This document shows positions 10,661 to 22,754 of a stretch of 64,000 bases of DNA, in pieces (position 1 is the first letter of the stretch; the number at the start of each line of letters is the position of its first letter). A program made the translations under genes and the position numbers. The stretch comes from Myotis daubentonii (lineage: Eukaryota > Chordata > Mammalia > Chiroptera > Vespertilionidae), in the NCBI RefSeq assembly GCF_963259705.1, contig NC_081849.1:64643821-64707820 (forward strand), in the 5' to 3' direction. The notes beneath the pieces were generated by a model, which worked only from the letters and a program-made list of their open reading frames with translations, had not been told where the DNA came from and searched no databases.

Positions 10661-11939
10661 GTTGCCTCTCTTGGCAGTAATGGCACAGCTAATACAACCT
10701 AGTGTTTTCATATCATTTTACCTGCTGCCTGCTTGCAAGTATATTATTTCATCTCCTCCACATAATCGTACTGTTGTGGAGTCAACAAATAGTTATTGAA
10801 TGGTTTTGATGGGAGACAGGCATACTTAGCATCTCTCTTTGATAAGCTAGGTAAGTGACTCTCAGAAATCTTTGTGGTTTTCTAAAGCACCCAATGACAG
10901 AAAATGAGAAAACAAAATTTGCACCCATGTGACTCTACTCCAGCAAGCTTGCCCATGAACCATAGCTTATCACAGACCACCTTGTTCTTTATGTTGAGAA
11001 TTTGTTTCCAAATATTTGGAAAGGTTTCTGAAAGGGCAGTTGATTTCTATATGCACTTGGTGGTTTCCAATGATAGCAGACAAAACTAGACTTGGTTTGA
11101 TTTGCTTCGATCATTCATGAGAACAAGAAGCAAGTGTACAAGTGAAAAAAAAAAAGAGAAGTTGATTTACTTGTTTTGTATATGTGATCTCATAAAAAGA
11201 GCCCGAGAAACTAATGAGATGAAAGAACCTAATTTTCTAAAGATTTATCTTTATTCTGAGCATTGTGCTTATTATGTCATTATAGGACTCTTTCATTTCT
11301 GTTCTTTAAACATTCCCTCTAGTATTAACGACATTTATCGCTCATCACTGAAGATAAGTGTCCCATTGGAGAGAGACATGAGCAAGATTTGTGGAATCTA
11401 TCAGACTTGCAAAAGAGAAAGGTGACAAATAATAGGAAGATACTAAGAAGGGAAGCTATTGAATATGTAGGTAAGGTGGCTATATTATCAGTCGTTCACC
11501 CTTTTCAATAAAAATGTGGGTCTAACAGACCCAGCAAGACTTTTTAATTATCCTTATTAAAAGATTTTACTTACGTCAATACAATTGATAATGACACTGC
11601 TCAGCAATAGATTTTCAAGATGCTGTACTTTACACAGAGCACATCAAATTGATTTTTTCATTTCTAGGTATCACGGTTTAAATGTTTCTCAAATGCTGTG
11701 CAAAATATTGAAGATTTCTGCAGGAATTTCATCCAGCATGGTATATGTGCCCTGCAACTGGGCTTCCCAGTGGGACCATCCATTTCTGAGAAACAATTAG
11801 TATTGAGTAATTAGTTACAGAAGGTACAAGAGGGTATCCCAAAATACCAAGGTAGAAATGCTTGACAATTAAGTGCAAATTATTTAACAACGATGCCATG
11901 TGGTAATGTGGTATTTTTGTAATCAGCATTTTGATCTTT
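10661..11939. other. Unique intergenic sequence
   Basis: Frames of 60-107 codons occur here by chance; none has a domain or codon-use signature. An A10 run lies near 11146. No gene is called. Confidence 0.35.
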
Positions 11940-12560
11940 CATACCATTTGATATTTTTAATATACTAGGGACAATTTCATGTGGGTAAGAATATGTACAT
12001 GCACACATATTTACACATATCATTTATTACACTTTTAAAAAGTTAACTTCTATTTCAAATGATAAAAGTAATGTATGTTCATGGAAAAAAATTAAAACTA
12101 TACAACTGGAGTTCCCCAAGCCAGAGGTAAATAAGGTTAAAATTTCCTGCTAGCAATGTTCACTGTCATATGTATATATATCCTTTAAAAAACTCAACAA
12201 ATGTGATTCTAATACTGTTCAGCAATTTGCTTTCTTTAGTTAACGGTGTCTTAAGCTTCATCTTTCTACATCTGTACGTATAGGTCATATTAATTCTTTT
12301 TAATTGCATACCATTGTAAGAATGTACTCATTTATGAACTAGTTTCCTATTGATGGACATTTTTGGTAGTTTCTGTTTTTTTCTTTCTTTCCTAATGCAA
12401 ACCTATTCATAAGAATGCTCATTATACCATTATCAATCCACATATGTGCATGTATACTGTTGGATGGTTGAGTAACTTCCTAGAAAGGAATCCCTAGGTA
12501 AAAGGGTGTGTGCATTTTTAATGAACTAATTTTGTACATTTAAGAAATATGTGCTTAAGT
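11940..12560. mobile_element. L1M/L1ME-type 3' UTR relic
   Basis: Text such as 'gataaaagtaatgtatgttcatgg', 'tcagcaatttgctttcttt', 'catctttctacatctg', 'atgaactagtttcctattgatggac' and 'ggaatccctaggtaaaagggtgtgtgcatttttaa' follows the order of old L1 3' untranslated regions. There is no coding capacity. A continuation may run to about 12840. Confidence 0.55.
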
Positions 12561-13538
12561 TAAAAACAAATCAATCTGTACAGAAAGTGAGAAGCACAAG
12601 TTCCCTTCTCAAGCTCTGACCACCCCACACCCACATTACCATGGTTAAGAGTTTCTTAGTATCCTCTTATAACTTGAAAATAATATATATGTTATATATG
12701 TGCATTTAAAAACACAAGTGGGGTGATTCAAGATGGGGTATGTTCACTTTGTATTGCTAGGTAGTGTGAAATGGGCTCTTCAGAAAGACTGTATCTCTTA
12801 CATTGCCATCAAAAGTGTATGATAAAACCTTGGCTACTTTATGTCTGATCATGTTCTCCCCCTCTCTTCTGGGCTACTCACAAGAAATAATTGTGATGAT
12901 GTCCAAATAAATCCAGTTCTGGAGAAGACCAGAAGCGAAGGCATTTATGCCCACTTTGCTAGCACCTATACAGAAGGCGAGGCATTTATTTCCGTTGATA
13001 CTTCTAAAAACAAGTAAAGTACTATTTTTAAGTTCATGAAAATATAAGGAAAATAGTCCCATGGATTTGTACTATGAGAATAATTGGAAGGACCAGCACC
13101 AGGAAGTTTCTGATTTCCTTAAGATACTCTTTCCTAAATGTCACCAAGTTTTATTCTAATATGATTCATAGGCTGCGACTCAGAATTGTCTGTGTTCTCT
13201 CTGGTAATGATTTGAACCATATCACATAGTTAAATGAAAAAGATAAATGTTTATGGGGCCATTACTCTCAAAGTCTCTTTATTCAAAACTATTTTGTGTG
13301 GCTTTTCTGCCAGCCCACTACTGATAATTGCGTATGAAAGTTATATAAGGTGGAGTACAGTTAGGGTGGAGTAAAGCTTATTGAATGATATGGAGGGAAT
13401 AGTTCTTCTGGTGGAAAAGAATGAACATGCTTGTTTTGGGCTTTTGCAAATACATATCTGTCTGCTGGATTATTATTAAACTGGTTTGTTATTTAGCATC
13501 CTGGGTGCTCAAATTATATTTCTGTTACTTTTTAAAAA

Positions 13539-13751
13539 AATATATTTTATTGATTTTTTACAGAGAGGAAGGGAGAGGGATAGACAGTTAAGAAACATCG
13601 ATGAGAGAGAAACATCGATCAGCTGCCTTCTGCACACCCCCAACTGGGGATGTGCCCGCAACCAAGGTACATGCCCTTGACCGGAATCGAACCTGGGACC
13701 TTTCAGTCCACAGGCCGACACTCTATCCACTGAGCCAAACCAGTTAGGACT
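13539..13751 (-). mobile_element. Young Ves SINE inserted in the tail of an older Ves
   Basis: A 22-bp perfect TSD (13517-13538 and 13752-13773) flanks a full-length antisense Ves with the 'gctcagtggatagagtgtcgg' head and 'aacatcgatgttt' style body. The downstream TSD copy runs straight into the A-rich tail of the next Ves (13752-13970), so this copy landed in the tail of a pre-existing element. Confidence 0.92.
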
Positions 13752-13970
13752 TATTTCTGTTACTTTTTAAAAATGATTTCAGAGTGGAGGGGAGAAGGAG
13801 AGAGAGATAGAAACATTAATGGTGAGAGATAATGATTGATTGGCTGCCTCCTGCACGTTCCATACTGGGGATCGAGCCTGCAACCCAGCGATGTGCCCTG
13901 ACCAGTAATCAAACTGTGACCTCCTGGTTCAAAAGTGAATGCTCAAACACTGAGCCATGCTGGCCAGGCT
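13752..13970 (-). mobile_element. Older Ves SINE, antisense, host of the upstream insertion
   Basis: The minus-strand head 'agcctggccagcatggctcagtg' and 'gggcacatcgctgggttgcagg' region are present, with more substitutions than the neighbouring copy. Its tail side carries the younger Ves. Confidence 0.88.
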
Positions 13971-13989
13971 AATTTCATCTTTATAACCA

Positions 13990-14110
13990 ACCCATGAAAT
14001 AGGTTTTATTATCCTCTAATGTGAAAACTAAGGGTTATGCAGGTTGCCTCATTCAAGGTCAAAATGCTGTAAGAGGCAGAATCAGGGTTTCAATCCAAGT
14101 TTTTGATTAC
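13990..14110 (-). mobile_element. MIR fragment, antisense
   Basis: 'ggttttattatcctctaatgtgaaaactaagg', then 'ttcaaggtcaaaatgctgtaagaggcagaatcaggg' is the reversed MIR core and 3' part. Confidence 0.6.
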
Positions 14111-14509
14111 AAGTCCAGTGTCCGTTCTATCTCATTCTCTAATACTCTCTCTTTGGCTTTCTGTCAGTACACATCAATATTTATTCCCCACCCCTTTCAA
14201 GAATTTTCTGGAAATTTGCCTCATCCAGCAGTCTGTCTTGTTTCCTCAGTGCTTTGTATATAGTTGGAATTGGGTCATTACAGATTGCTTTTTATGATGG
14301 TAATATTAACTGCAATTGGTTAATTGATCTCTGGTAATTCCATTTCTCCATGGCCTGCCCCCTCCAACCAGATTTCAGACTTCTCAAGGGCACGAGCAAG
14401 CCACATATCCTTCTTAGTATTTTGGTACTAGCTTATAATGCTTAGGAAAAATGCAATAGGTGATTAATTGATGCTTATCTAATAAGTGGACAAATAAAAT
14501 GAGAATTTT

Positions 14510-14727
14510 TTTAAAAATATATTTTATTGATGTTTTACAGAGAGGAAGGGAGAGGGATAAAGAGTTAGAAACATCGATGAGAGAGAAACATCGACCAGCT
14601 GCCTCCTGCACACCCTGCACTGGGGATGTGCCAGCAACCAAGGTACATGCCCTTGACTGGAATTGAACCTGGGACCTTTCAGTCCGCAGGCCGACGCTCT
14701 ATCCACTGAGCCAAACCAGTCAGGGCT
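14510..14727 (-). mobile_element. Ves SINE, antisense
   Basis: A perfect 14-bp TSD (AAAATGAGAATTTT at 14496-14509 and 14728-14741) flanks a full-length Ves. The minus-strand head contains 'gctcagtggatagagcgtcgg' (A box) and 'ggttcaattcc' (B box). The 'catcgatgtttctctctcatcgatg' duplicated body motif is typical of the youngest copies in this window. Confidence 0.93.
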
Positions 14728-14741
14728 AAAATGAGAATTTT

Positions 14742-15937
14742 GCATTAAATATATATATCTGACTCCAGATAATTCTCCATATCCTTTGATTTCATTCTTA
14801 TTTATATTCACAAAATCTAAATGCTAATAAACACCATTTGCTTGTTTGTTTGTTTTTTACCACAAAAATTCCAACATGTTCCCTATTATGGTAAGTACTG
14901 TATTTGATAACCTTTCTAATTAGCATTACATTTCAACTGCCTGTAAAATGTCCCATTACATATTTGTCCAATAGTTCCTGACAGTTTAGATAAGTAATTG
15001 TTATTATGGATTACCTGGTGACTATCATTAAATAATTAGAGAGACTTAAACATGCGTAATGCTAATTAGGGAAGTTATCAACTATGGGCAGTTAAGATAA
15101 TAGGGAACATGATGGTTTTGTTTTGGAACTGCACTAAAAACCTGGCTACAAAGGATATGGATGAAGCTTTTGTGAATTTAGTGCCCTAGGAGGCAAGGAG
15201 CCATTCTACAATGGAGAATTCGGCACAGCAGAAAATGACTTTGTGAATTGTACCCCCCTTTTTCTGTCACTCTGTTAATAACTGACTGTGACTGCCGAAA
15301 TATTTCTCCGAGACGCATCAGGCAAGCACAAGGGTCAAGTCCAGAGCAACATAAAGCCAGAGAGGGCCCCTTATCTGTCCCCTTGAAGCACTCCCCAAAT
15401 CAATATCACGATTTCCAGCCTCGCTATCATAGACCTACAATCTATTAGGCCTCTACTCAACATGTTCTCTTAGGTGGTGTTTCTTTTTCTCCCTGAAGAA
15501 ATGGTGACTGCCTTATTAAGAAATCATCCAAGATTGACCCAGATTCTCACAAAAGCCACTTGACCCTGACCACTGATTCAAGCAGTTCCTGAAATGCTGG
15601 AGAACTGTTACAGCATGAAAGCAAGTAGCTTCTCTGAAAGAACATGACATGGTTTGGGAACATTTAATTTTTTAAAAGAAATATTTCATGATGCCTTCTA
15701 TCTCTAGAAGTAGGTTTGCTGGGAGTGGTGAAGGAATAAATGAATTGTTTAAATGGCATTTTAGAAGCATATGAAACACCATGCAAAATTTTGCATGTAT
15801 ATGTGCATTTTTCTTAGAAGATCTAGAGCTTTCATCAGATTCTGCCCTTGAGCCTTTTGATAAATGTGAGATAGAGGCCAGGCACCAAGGAAGAGTTCCA
15901 AGTAAGAGACTTAGAATGCTCTATTGTTAATATTGGT
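14742..15937. other. Unique AT-rich intergenic sequence
   Basis: No repeat or gene recognised. The part from about 14880 to 15130 has several TAATTA/ATTA cores and could be regulatory, but evidence is weak. Confidence 0.3.
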
Positions 15938-15960
15938 AAAAAAAAAAAAAAAAAAAAAAA
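15938..15960. repeat. Poly(A) run of 23
   Basis: Uninterrupted A23. No retroelement 3' end precedes it that I recognise, so it may be a simple expanded mononucleotide tract. Confidence 0.9.
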
Positions 15961-17110
15961 GCTAAAATCCAGTGGTGAAGCAAACATTACCATATCATAG
16001 AGTTCTTTTTCATAATTATGAGGCAAAGAGCAATGGAGATAGCAGGCTCAGCTCAAGGTCATTATTGTCCATCGGGGGCCTGTTGGCTGCCTAGAGACCT
16101 ATTCTCTTGGGAGAATAGAGAGTGGAATTTTTACTTCTCAATCACACAATGTTCCAGAAATCTCTTGGCCACATTGACACATGCAGTCATGACTCATTTT
16201 ATAGAGCCAACTTTTAGGTAGGTTTCAGGCACATCGTGCTGGAACAGGGTTAGCTCTGAAATGATCCTATCAGTGGTTCATATGGTTGCATAGCTGTGTT
16301 TTAGTTGCCCCTTTTCCTCTTCACCCAATCATAACTGAGGACCCAAATTGTATGTTCAGACACTTGAGTGTCATTTGATTTTATTAAATCTTGCCCATGA
16401 TCGTAGTGGTATCAGGGTCTGGAAAGTTTCTGCTTCTTCATATCAGAATAAGATAAGCAAAATAAGGATTATAAATTTGGCAGATATTTTTTCTTTCAGA
16501 TGAAATAAAAGCATCTTCATGTAGTCTGCCCATTCCCCAACTTGAGTGTCTATTTAGGTGTGGCTGGGAAGGTTTGCTCTCTCCTATTCAAGTTGGAAGC
16601 TATTTTCTGGTTCATTCTTTCATTCTCTTACTTTGGCAAACATCTGTGGTATGTTCCTGCATGAATGGGCTGGACTGTGTGCTGCGACAGGAGCAAGGAA
16701 GGCTGGTGTCCTACCCATGCCTGGGCTGTGGGAGGAAGAAAGCTTATCATGGGAAGTTGCATAACATAAGCACTGAATAGCAGTTCAAGGCAGCCTTAAG
16801 GGAGACCTCACAGGCTGTCTATGAGCCCGAGATTTCCCTGCAGGAGATGGGACTTGAACTGAGTCTTGAAGGATGACAGAGAGGAGGTAAGGAGAATATG
16901 TCAAGGGGGGGAACTGGTCTAACCAAAGGGTTGGGGTTGAGGAATGCAGTGCTTGTGCCCATGTGTGCACACATACACACATGCATATGTTTAAAGCAGA
17001 CGATAAAACTAGAAAGGCAGACTAGGAATGGATCGTGGGAGAGAGACCTGCAGTTTTAAGGGTACTTAAAACTTGATCCAGTAGATCATGGAGATTATGA
17101 GAGAGGTCAT
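15961..17110. other. Unique intergenic sequence
   Basis: No gene recognised. Chance frames (for example 16558-16764) lack domains. Confidence 0.3.
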
Positions 17111-17119
17111 TGAGGGCTC

Positions 17120-17262
17120 GAAGGAAGAAATCTGTAAAGCACTTTTGTAAAGCACCTGTGATGATGTGTCAGGCTCTGTGTTGGTCCTTTACCTACACAA
17201 ATAATTTAATCTCAAAACGACCTCTCCAGGAAGCATCCCCATTTTTCAGTTATGAAAACTAA
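17120..17262 (-). mobile_element. MIR SINE, antisense
   Basis: 'gatgtgtcaggctctgtgttggtcctttacc', 'ataatttaatctcaaaacgacc' and 'catccccatttttcagttatgaaaac' match the reversed MIR 3' half. Confidence 0.65.
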
Positions 17263-17484
17263 TTTAAAAATATATTTTATTATGGGCACTATGCCCCCTG
17301 ATGAAAGTAGGAAAATTACCGATGAAATAATCTTGCCCATAATGGGATTTCTATGTGATCAAGTCTAGATACTGATAATTGTTTACAGGACAGAGCGGAG
17401 GAGTATGTGAAATGATACACAAGGATGCGAACAACAGACTCCATAATGAGTGAAATGGCGGGATTAAAAGGAAAAGTCTAGATA

Positions 17485-18100
17485 AATTTTTTTTTTAAAG
17501 TATAATGAACCCACTATGTATTTATCACTCAGCTTCAGCAATGATCAGTTGTGGCCAACTTGCTTCATCTTTACCCCTCACTTTCCACCCATCACTAATT
17601 ATCTTGAAGGAATCCTAGTCATTATATCACTTCATAAATATTTCAGTGTGTCTTTACAAGACAAAGACTTTAAAAAAAACATAATCACAATACTATCACC
17701 ATACATAAATTAAGTAATAATTTTTAAAATATCACCAAATAGTCATTATTCATTTTGTGATTGTCTCATAAATTAAAAACAAATAACTTCTTTTGCCTCA
17801 ATCAGAAACCAAATGAAGTCTATATATTGAAATGGGTTCCTTTGTCTCTTAAGTCTCTTTTATTAAAAAAACTCCCCATTCCCCTCCCCTTTTTCTTGAT
17901 ACTTATTTGTGGAGGAAACCAGGTTTTGTCCTTAGACTCTTCCACATTCTGACTTTGCTGATTTGTCCCCTTGTTCCATGACATGCTCCTGTCTCTTGGT
18001 TTCCTGTGAACTGGGGCATCACTGGCTCAGATGATGAGTGTGTTCCTTGGCAAGGATACTTACAGATGGTGGTGTGTATTTTGTGGCGTGTGTCTTCTAA
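17485..18100. mobile_element. L1M-type 3' UTR relic
   Basis: A long, well-ordered match to the familiar mammalian L1M untranslated region: 'aatgaacccactatgtatttatcactcagcttcagcaatgatca', 'ttcataaatatttcagtgtgtc', 'gattgtctcataaa', 'tctcttaagtctcttttatt', 'ttgtggaggaaaccaggttttgtcc', 'cattctgactttgctgatt'. It is non-coding. Confidence 0.65.
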
Positions 18101-21100
18101 TTTAAGCAATTTTATAGTCAGGAAGTGAAGAAGCCCTGGAGTTTCCACTGAGGTCTCTCTGATCCCAAACTTGTGCTCTGGCCACCCTTCCCATCGCCCT
18201 CTAAGATCCATCCAGCGGGGAAGAATGAGAGGACTTGAAGGGCTGGAGGCTGGGAACAGGAAGACTAATTCATCACAATGCGCATGTGCTAGACAGTGCC
18301 CTGGGCAGGAAGACGGCAGGCTGCTGGCATAACGGCCTGGCCCGGGAGGCAGTGACGAAGGGGAGGACTGCAGATCCCTGAGTCTCTGAAGGAAGGCGCA
18401 AGCCACAGGATCTTGTAATGTTTTGGCTCCTGCAGTTAAGTTCTAAGGAGTCCCAGGCACCTGGTCAGGCAGAAACGTTTAGGTTTCTGGGATTTCTGAA
18501 TGCTCTGCTGAGCTCTTGGGGTTAAGGGAGGGATCAGAATTACCCAGATGATTAACAGATTAATTTTGATGTCTCAAAAAATACTTTCTTTGTTCTGCCC
18601 CTTTTCCCAAAACGGACTTGAGATGGAAAATTTTTCCTTTTTAAGTTACATTCTTACTCTGTTTTCAGGTAACAGCATTACACGTTCATTAAAACACACA
18701 CATACAACTTCCATCTCAGTTTAACACAGAAATGCCACACAACGGAGCCTTGGTAGAGGTACAGGTAGAGGGAGGGGATTACCCGGAGCTGATATTTAGT
18801 GTTAACTTGCTCTGCCTTTGAATTTGTTTGGCATATGTTCTATTTGTGGTCAGAAAAAAAACCCCAAAATGATACAGATGTGATTAAAAATAATTATAAC
18901 AAATGGCATCCCTATTAGACACTCTAATTTCTTTTCATTTAACAATATATCTTGGAAAGTGAAATAATTAGTATATAGGCATAGTTTTATAGTTATAATA
19001 GATTATTATATATTATAAAGCAAAAATTATTTGTAGTAATACAATGTGTTGTAAGTTTATATAAAATGTTTATAATAACAGAACAGTATATTAACTTTTA
19101 TACACAATATTATATTATTACACACTATGCAATTATAAAACAATTTTAGTCATTGTATATAGTCATTGCTTAGAGATTGTAATCATGGAGGTAAAAAATA
19201 AAAATCACAGTTATTATTAGTTGATGGGTGGGAGGCTTATATGATTCATTAGACAAGTAGTCTGGGTGCTGTTTTGTTCTGAAACCCCAAGGCGCTGTCT
19301 TAATCCTGCTATTAGTTTATCCTGGCTCTGGCCTCGACTGGCCCACCAGACAGCGGTCCAGGAGGCTCTGGCACCTGGGCCTTCTCAGGATGCTTATTCC
19401 TATCATGGGCGGAGTGCTGGGCAGTGGTTCTCTTTCTTTTGTCCCTTCTTTTGCTTCCATGGACTAGGAGATAGCATCTTCTTTGCAAAATAACTTAAAA
19501 AATATTTCCCCACCAGTATGTCGAGAGATGTTGTGACAACTGTACTTGTCCATTAATCGAGTACCCCGGTGCTGGGATTGAAGTGAGTCTGAGCACTGAG
19601 GTTCAAGCAAAAGTAAAAGCTCTGCAATATGTGTTTTTCTGAGTAACCCAGTGCTGACATGAAACTCACGCACGTCGACACTCCGATGGTATTTCTAGTG
19701 ACTGCGAGTCCGTGTCCCCTCTCCAGCTGGGAGGTGGTTTGGAGGTCCTGCTGAAGCCAGAGGCTGATCACTGGGTGTCTGCATTTACCTGTAGTTTCCT
19801 CAAATGTGGTGCACAGACCATGACGCAACTAAATGCCCCAAACTGCCAAGTTCCGTTTCTGAACGTACATCACCCTAGGCCTGACTTGCATATTAAAGAC
19901 ATCCACTAAACACACAAGTTTATGTATAATCTGTCTATCTGTCATCTGCACTGATCCCAAGTATACCTTATTTTTTAAAGTAATTATTTAAAAGGCCAGA
20001 CATCACTAGATATGGAACTTAGAATTATCAGAAACCGTACTAATAATTAGCAAAACAAAAGCCACCCTGGAAACTGAATTCACGCAAGCATATTTCTGCC
20101 AGCTTGGGTTTTACTACATGAACACATCTGCAATCGTTTTCTCAAACAGAGTCCATTCACAGATATCTGCTGAGCTTCATCAAAACAAACAAGCCCCTCT
20201 CGTAAGAGTTAGCATATAAAGCGAGGGTGGACAGAGCAACAATCTTTTCCCCAGGGCTCCCTTTTATCAAACGACCCTGCCCAAAGAATAGGGGCCAGTG
20301 TTTTATGTTTCAAGCGTACCATATGGCATGATATGAGTGCACTTTAATGACTTATTAGCATATTCTTCCAACTAGGCCTTCTGAGTTAAACCAGCTTGAC
20401 AAAATCTGAATTTTAAAATATTTGCACGAAACCTCATGGAATAAACAGGGCTCGGTGATTTGTTTGCTTTGCTAGTAGATGAAAGAGAAGCTCATTGAAC
20501 CTTCATGACAGTGCTCATGAAAAACATCAGGTTGGCCACCTCCTCTCTAGCCCTTAGGAGCGGAAGATTTCTGGAATGTCTGCAGCATTATTTAGCCGGG
20601 ATTTTCTCCCCTGGACAAAGATCCCCCGCTCTGCCTAGATTCTGTGCTTTAAAGAATGCTCACTCTGTCTTCAGTGACCTTGATCTTTCCTTTGTGGGGA
20701 ATGAGATGCTCTGGCTGAGGTCTAGCTGCCTGCCTGCCTCATTAAAAAGCCTTTTGGCATTCGGGGGAGGAGCAGGCACCAGGTCAGGACGCGGGGCTTC
20801 TCACTGTGGCTTGGCTGGGGAGTGAGGTGAACCTAAGAGAAGTCATGTCTCCGTTGTGACTGCTTGAATGGTCTCTGAAAATGGGGTACATGAGGAGGAC
20901 GGTGGACAGAACAAGCTGTCCACGCTACCTAGACAAAGGCAGCTGGCTTCTCTGTTTGTGTGCTATCCTACACGCTGAAGCATTTTTCTTTTCAGATTTG
21001 TCTGAGTGTAAATGTCTCCTTTTCTCTTTTTCCAAAGTTAGTCCTTGGTACATTCTGTGGATCAGGAGGTTGTTGGTGGAGGCTGCCAGTGACCACATAT

Positions 21101-21235
21101 GATGAAGGCGACAATCTTTGGTGACCCCACAATAAGGCCACCTTGTCATCTCTAGTGCAACAATAACATAGGTTTGCAAATACTGATTTCCCTCTAGGAA
21201 ACCTTTCTAGTTTATGGCAGATGCTGCCACAAACC
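18101..21235. other. Largely unique sequence; AT-rich core 18890-19160
   Basis: No gene recognised. The span 18890-19160 is extremely AT-rich, with many TATA/TTATAATA runs. A repeat-free part at 19980-20480 contains AATTAG, ATTAGCA and TTTAATGA cores and resembles conserved non-coding DNA. A minus-strand frame at 17903-18406 (167 codons) has no domain and overlaps an L1 relic, so it is not called. Confidence 0.35.
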
Positions 21236-21239
21236 GCTT

Positions 21240-21560
21240 TTCCCTAGCTATTTTCTAGTAAGAGGTAACCATGTGACACGGTTATGGCCAATGAGATGTA
21301 AGTGGAAGTCTGTTGGATAGTTTCTGGGAAAGCTTTTGCTTTCCTGGTAAAAAGAGACAAATTTTGCTGGCCTGTACCTTGCCTTTACTTCTGCCTTCTG
21401 GTGTGGAATGCAGATGAAATGACTGGAGGTGTGCAGCTATCTTGCAATCATGAGATGACCAGCAAGGAAAGAAGCCAACACACTAAATATATGAAACCAA
21501 TTGATTAGGAAACTGAATCCAGAGTGGCTCAGCAACTTACTTAAGATCAAACAAGTAAGT
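21240..21560. mobile_element. Probable ancient LTR relic
   Basis: 'aaccatgtgacacggttatggccaatgagatgtaagtggaagtc' and the following 'tgcctttacttctgccttctgg' are widely repeated in mammalian genomes as part of an old LTR-type repeat. I cannot name the family. Confidence 0.3.
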
Positions 21561-21714
21561 CCTCTTACTTCAAGGATTGTGTTCTTTATATTTTGTTAGT
21601 AAGTCAAAAGACAACACTTCTTACTGTTATTGCACTCTTACTAAATGCCAGACTCCAACTAATCTTTTAACATGTATTACTTTAGTGAACCGTTATAAAA
21701 ACCTGGTGAAATGC

Positions 21715-21818
21715 TGTGAACGGAATTGTGTCCTCCCAAATTTATATGTTGTAGCCCTAATCCTCTGTGTGACTGTATTTGGAGATGGGACCTTTAGGAG
21801 GTAATTAAGGTTAAATGA
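21715..21818 (+). mobile_element. MaLR-type LTR, left part
   Basis: 'gaattgtgtcctcccaaatttatatgttgtagccctaatcctc' and 'gactgtatttggagatgggacctttaggaggtaattaagg' are the 5' part of an MLT1-class MaLR LTR. It is split by the Ves copy at 21819 and resumes at 22034. Confidence 0.65.
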
Positions 21819-22033
21819 TACCAGCCAGTATGGCTCACTGGCTGAGCATCGACCCATGCACCAAGAGGTCGCTGGTTACATTCCCAGTTAGGGCTCGACC
21901 TCCAGTAGGGGGCACGCAGGAGGCAGCCGATTGATGTTTCTCTCTTTCTCCCCCCCCCCTTATTTTCTTTCTCTCTAAAATCAATTAATAAATAAATAAA
22001 ATCAATAAAAAACATATTAAAAGTTATTCTAAA
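21819..22033 (+). mobile_element. Ves SINE, sense, inserted in a MaLR LTR
   Basis: The head 'ccagccagtatggctcactggctgagcatcgaccc' is followed by 'ctggttacattcccagttagg' (weak B box), 'aggaggcagccgattgatg', a pyrimidine run with C10 and an AATAAATAAATAAA tail. The LTR sequence on each side ('aaggttaaatga' / 'aaggattaagtga') is a decayed TSD. Confidence 0.85.
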
Positions 22034-22130
22034 AAGGATTAAGTGAGGTGGTAAAGGTGGGGCCTGGATCTATTAGGATTAGTGTCACTATAAGAAGAAA
22101 TACCAGAGTGTCCCCTCTCCCCTCTCCCAC
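22034..22130 (+). mobile_element. MaLR-type LTR, right part
   Basis: Continuation after the SINE: 'gtggggcctggatctattaggattagtgtcactataagaagaaataccagag' is the central MLT1-class LTR text. It is followed by a C/T-rich stretch at 22115-22165. Confidence 0.6.
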
Positions 22131-22164
22131 CTCCCCCTCCCCCTCCCTCTCTTCTCCTTTAATA

Positions 22165-22310
22165 TTTAATATTTCTTTAATAGCAGCCAGAGCACACTGA
22201 GGCAAGAAGGTACTATTATTATGCCCATTTTGCAGATGAGAAAACTGAAGATCAGAAAGATTACGTATCTTTATGGTCACAAAGCCAGTAAATGGCATTT
22301 TTCCTTTCTT
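22165..22310 (-). mobile_element. MIR fragment, antisense
   Basis: 'actattattatgcccattttgcagatgagaaaactgaagatcagaaag' followed by 'ggtcacaaagccagtaaatgg' is the reversed MIR core. Confidence 0.7.
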
Positions 22311-22522
22311 CAAGAGATGGTATCCCTGTGGCCAGTATGTGGTCAGTTTTATTGATGAGTTTATACTTCACTTTCTAAAGATAAAACAGATTTTACCTTT
22401 AGAATTTTGTTCTTATCTCTCCATTGAGAGCTAAGTAGGCTATTTTGTGCGAAAGAAAGCACTTTATAAACCAGAATATGCCATGCAGATTCAAAGTCAT
22501 TCTTTTTAAGAATCAGTTGTGT

Positions 22523-22742
22523 GCCGAAACCGGTTTGGCTCAGTGGATAGAGCGTCGGCTTGCGGACTGAAAGGTCCCAGGTTCGATTCCGGTCAAGGGC
22601 ATGTACCTGGGTTGCGGGCACATCCCCAGTAGGAGATGTGCAGGAGGCAGCTGATCGATGTTTCTCTCTCATCGATGTTTCTAACTCTCTATCTCTCTCC
22701 CTTCCTCTCTTTAAAAAATCAATAAAATATATTTAAAAAAAA
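22523..22742 (+). mobile_element. Young Ves SINE, sense
   Basis: Begins GCCGAAACCGGTTTGGCTCAG with intact A box (TGGCTCAGTGGATAGAGCG) and B box (GGTTCGATTCC). It continues through 'gggcatgtacctgggttgcggg' and the duplicated ATCGATGTTTCT body, and ends in AATAAAATATATTT(A)n. The TSD AATCAGTTGTGT lies at 22511-22522 and 22743-22754. The same 12-mer recurs at 23329-23340 at the end of the adjacent L1. Confidence 0.95.
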
Positions 22743-22754
22743 AATCAGTTGTGT

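Noticed and set aside
17279..17343. Perfect 10-bp inverted repeat ATTATGGGCA / TGCCCATAAT
   Set aside because: Several such repeats at this spacing are expected by chance in 64 kb. No TSD or transposon-like interior was seen.
17903..18406. 167-codon minus-strand frame
   Set aside because: Overlaps an L1 3' UTR relic at its end and has no domain or family resemblance.
22523..22600. tRNA gene candidates (A and B box motifs in several places)
   Set aside because: The boxes belong to tRNA-derived Ves heads; the cloverleaf is not intact and SINE bodies follow.
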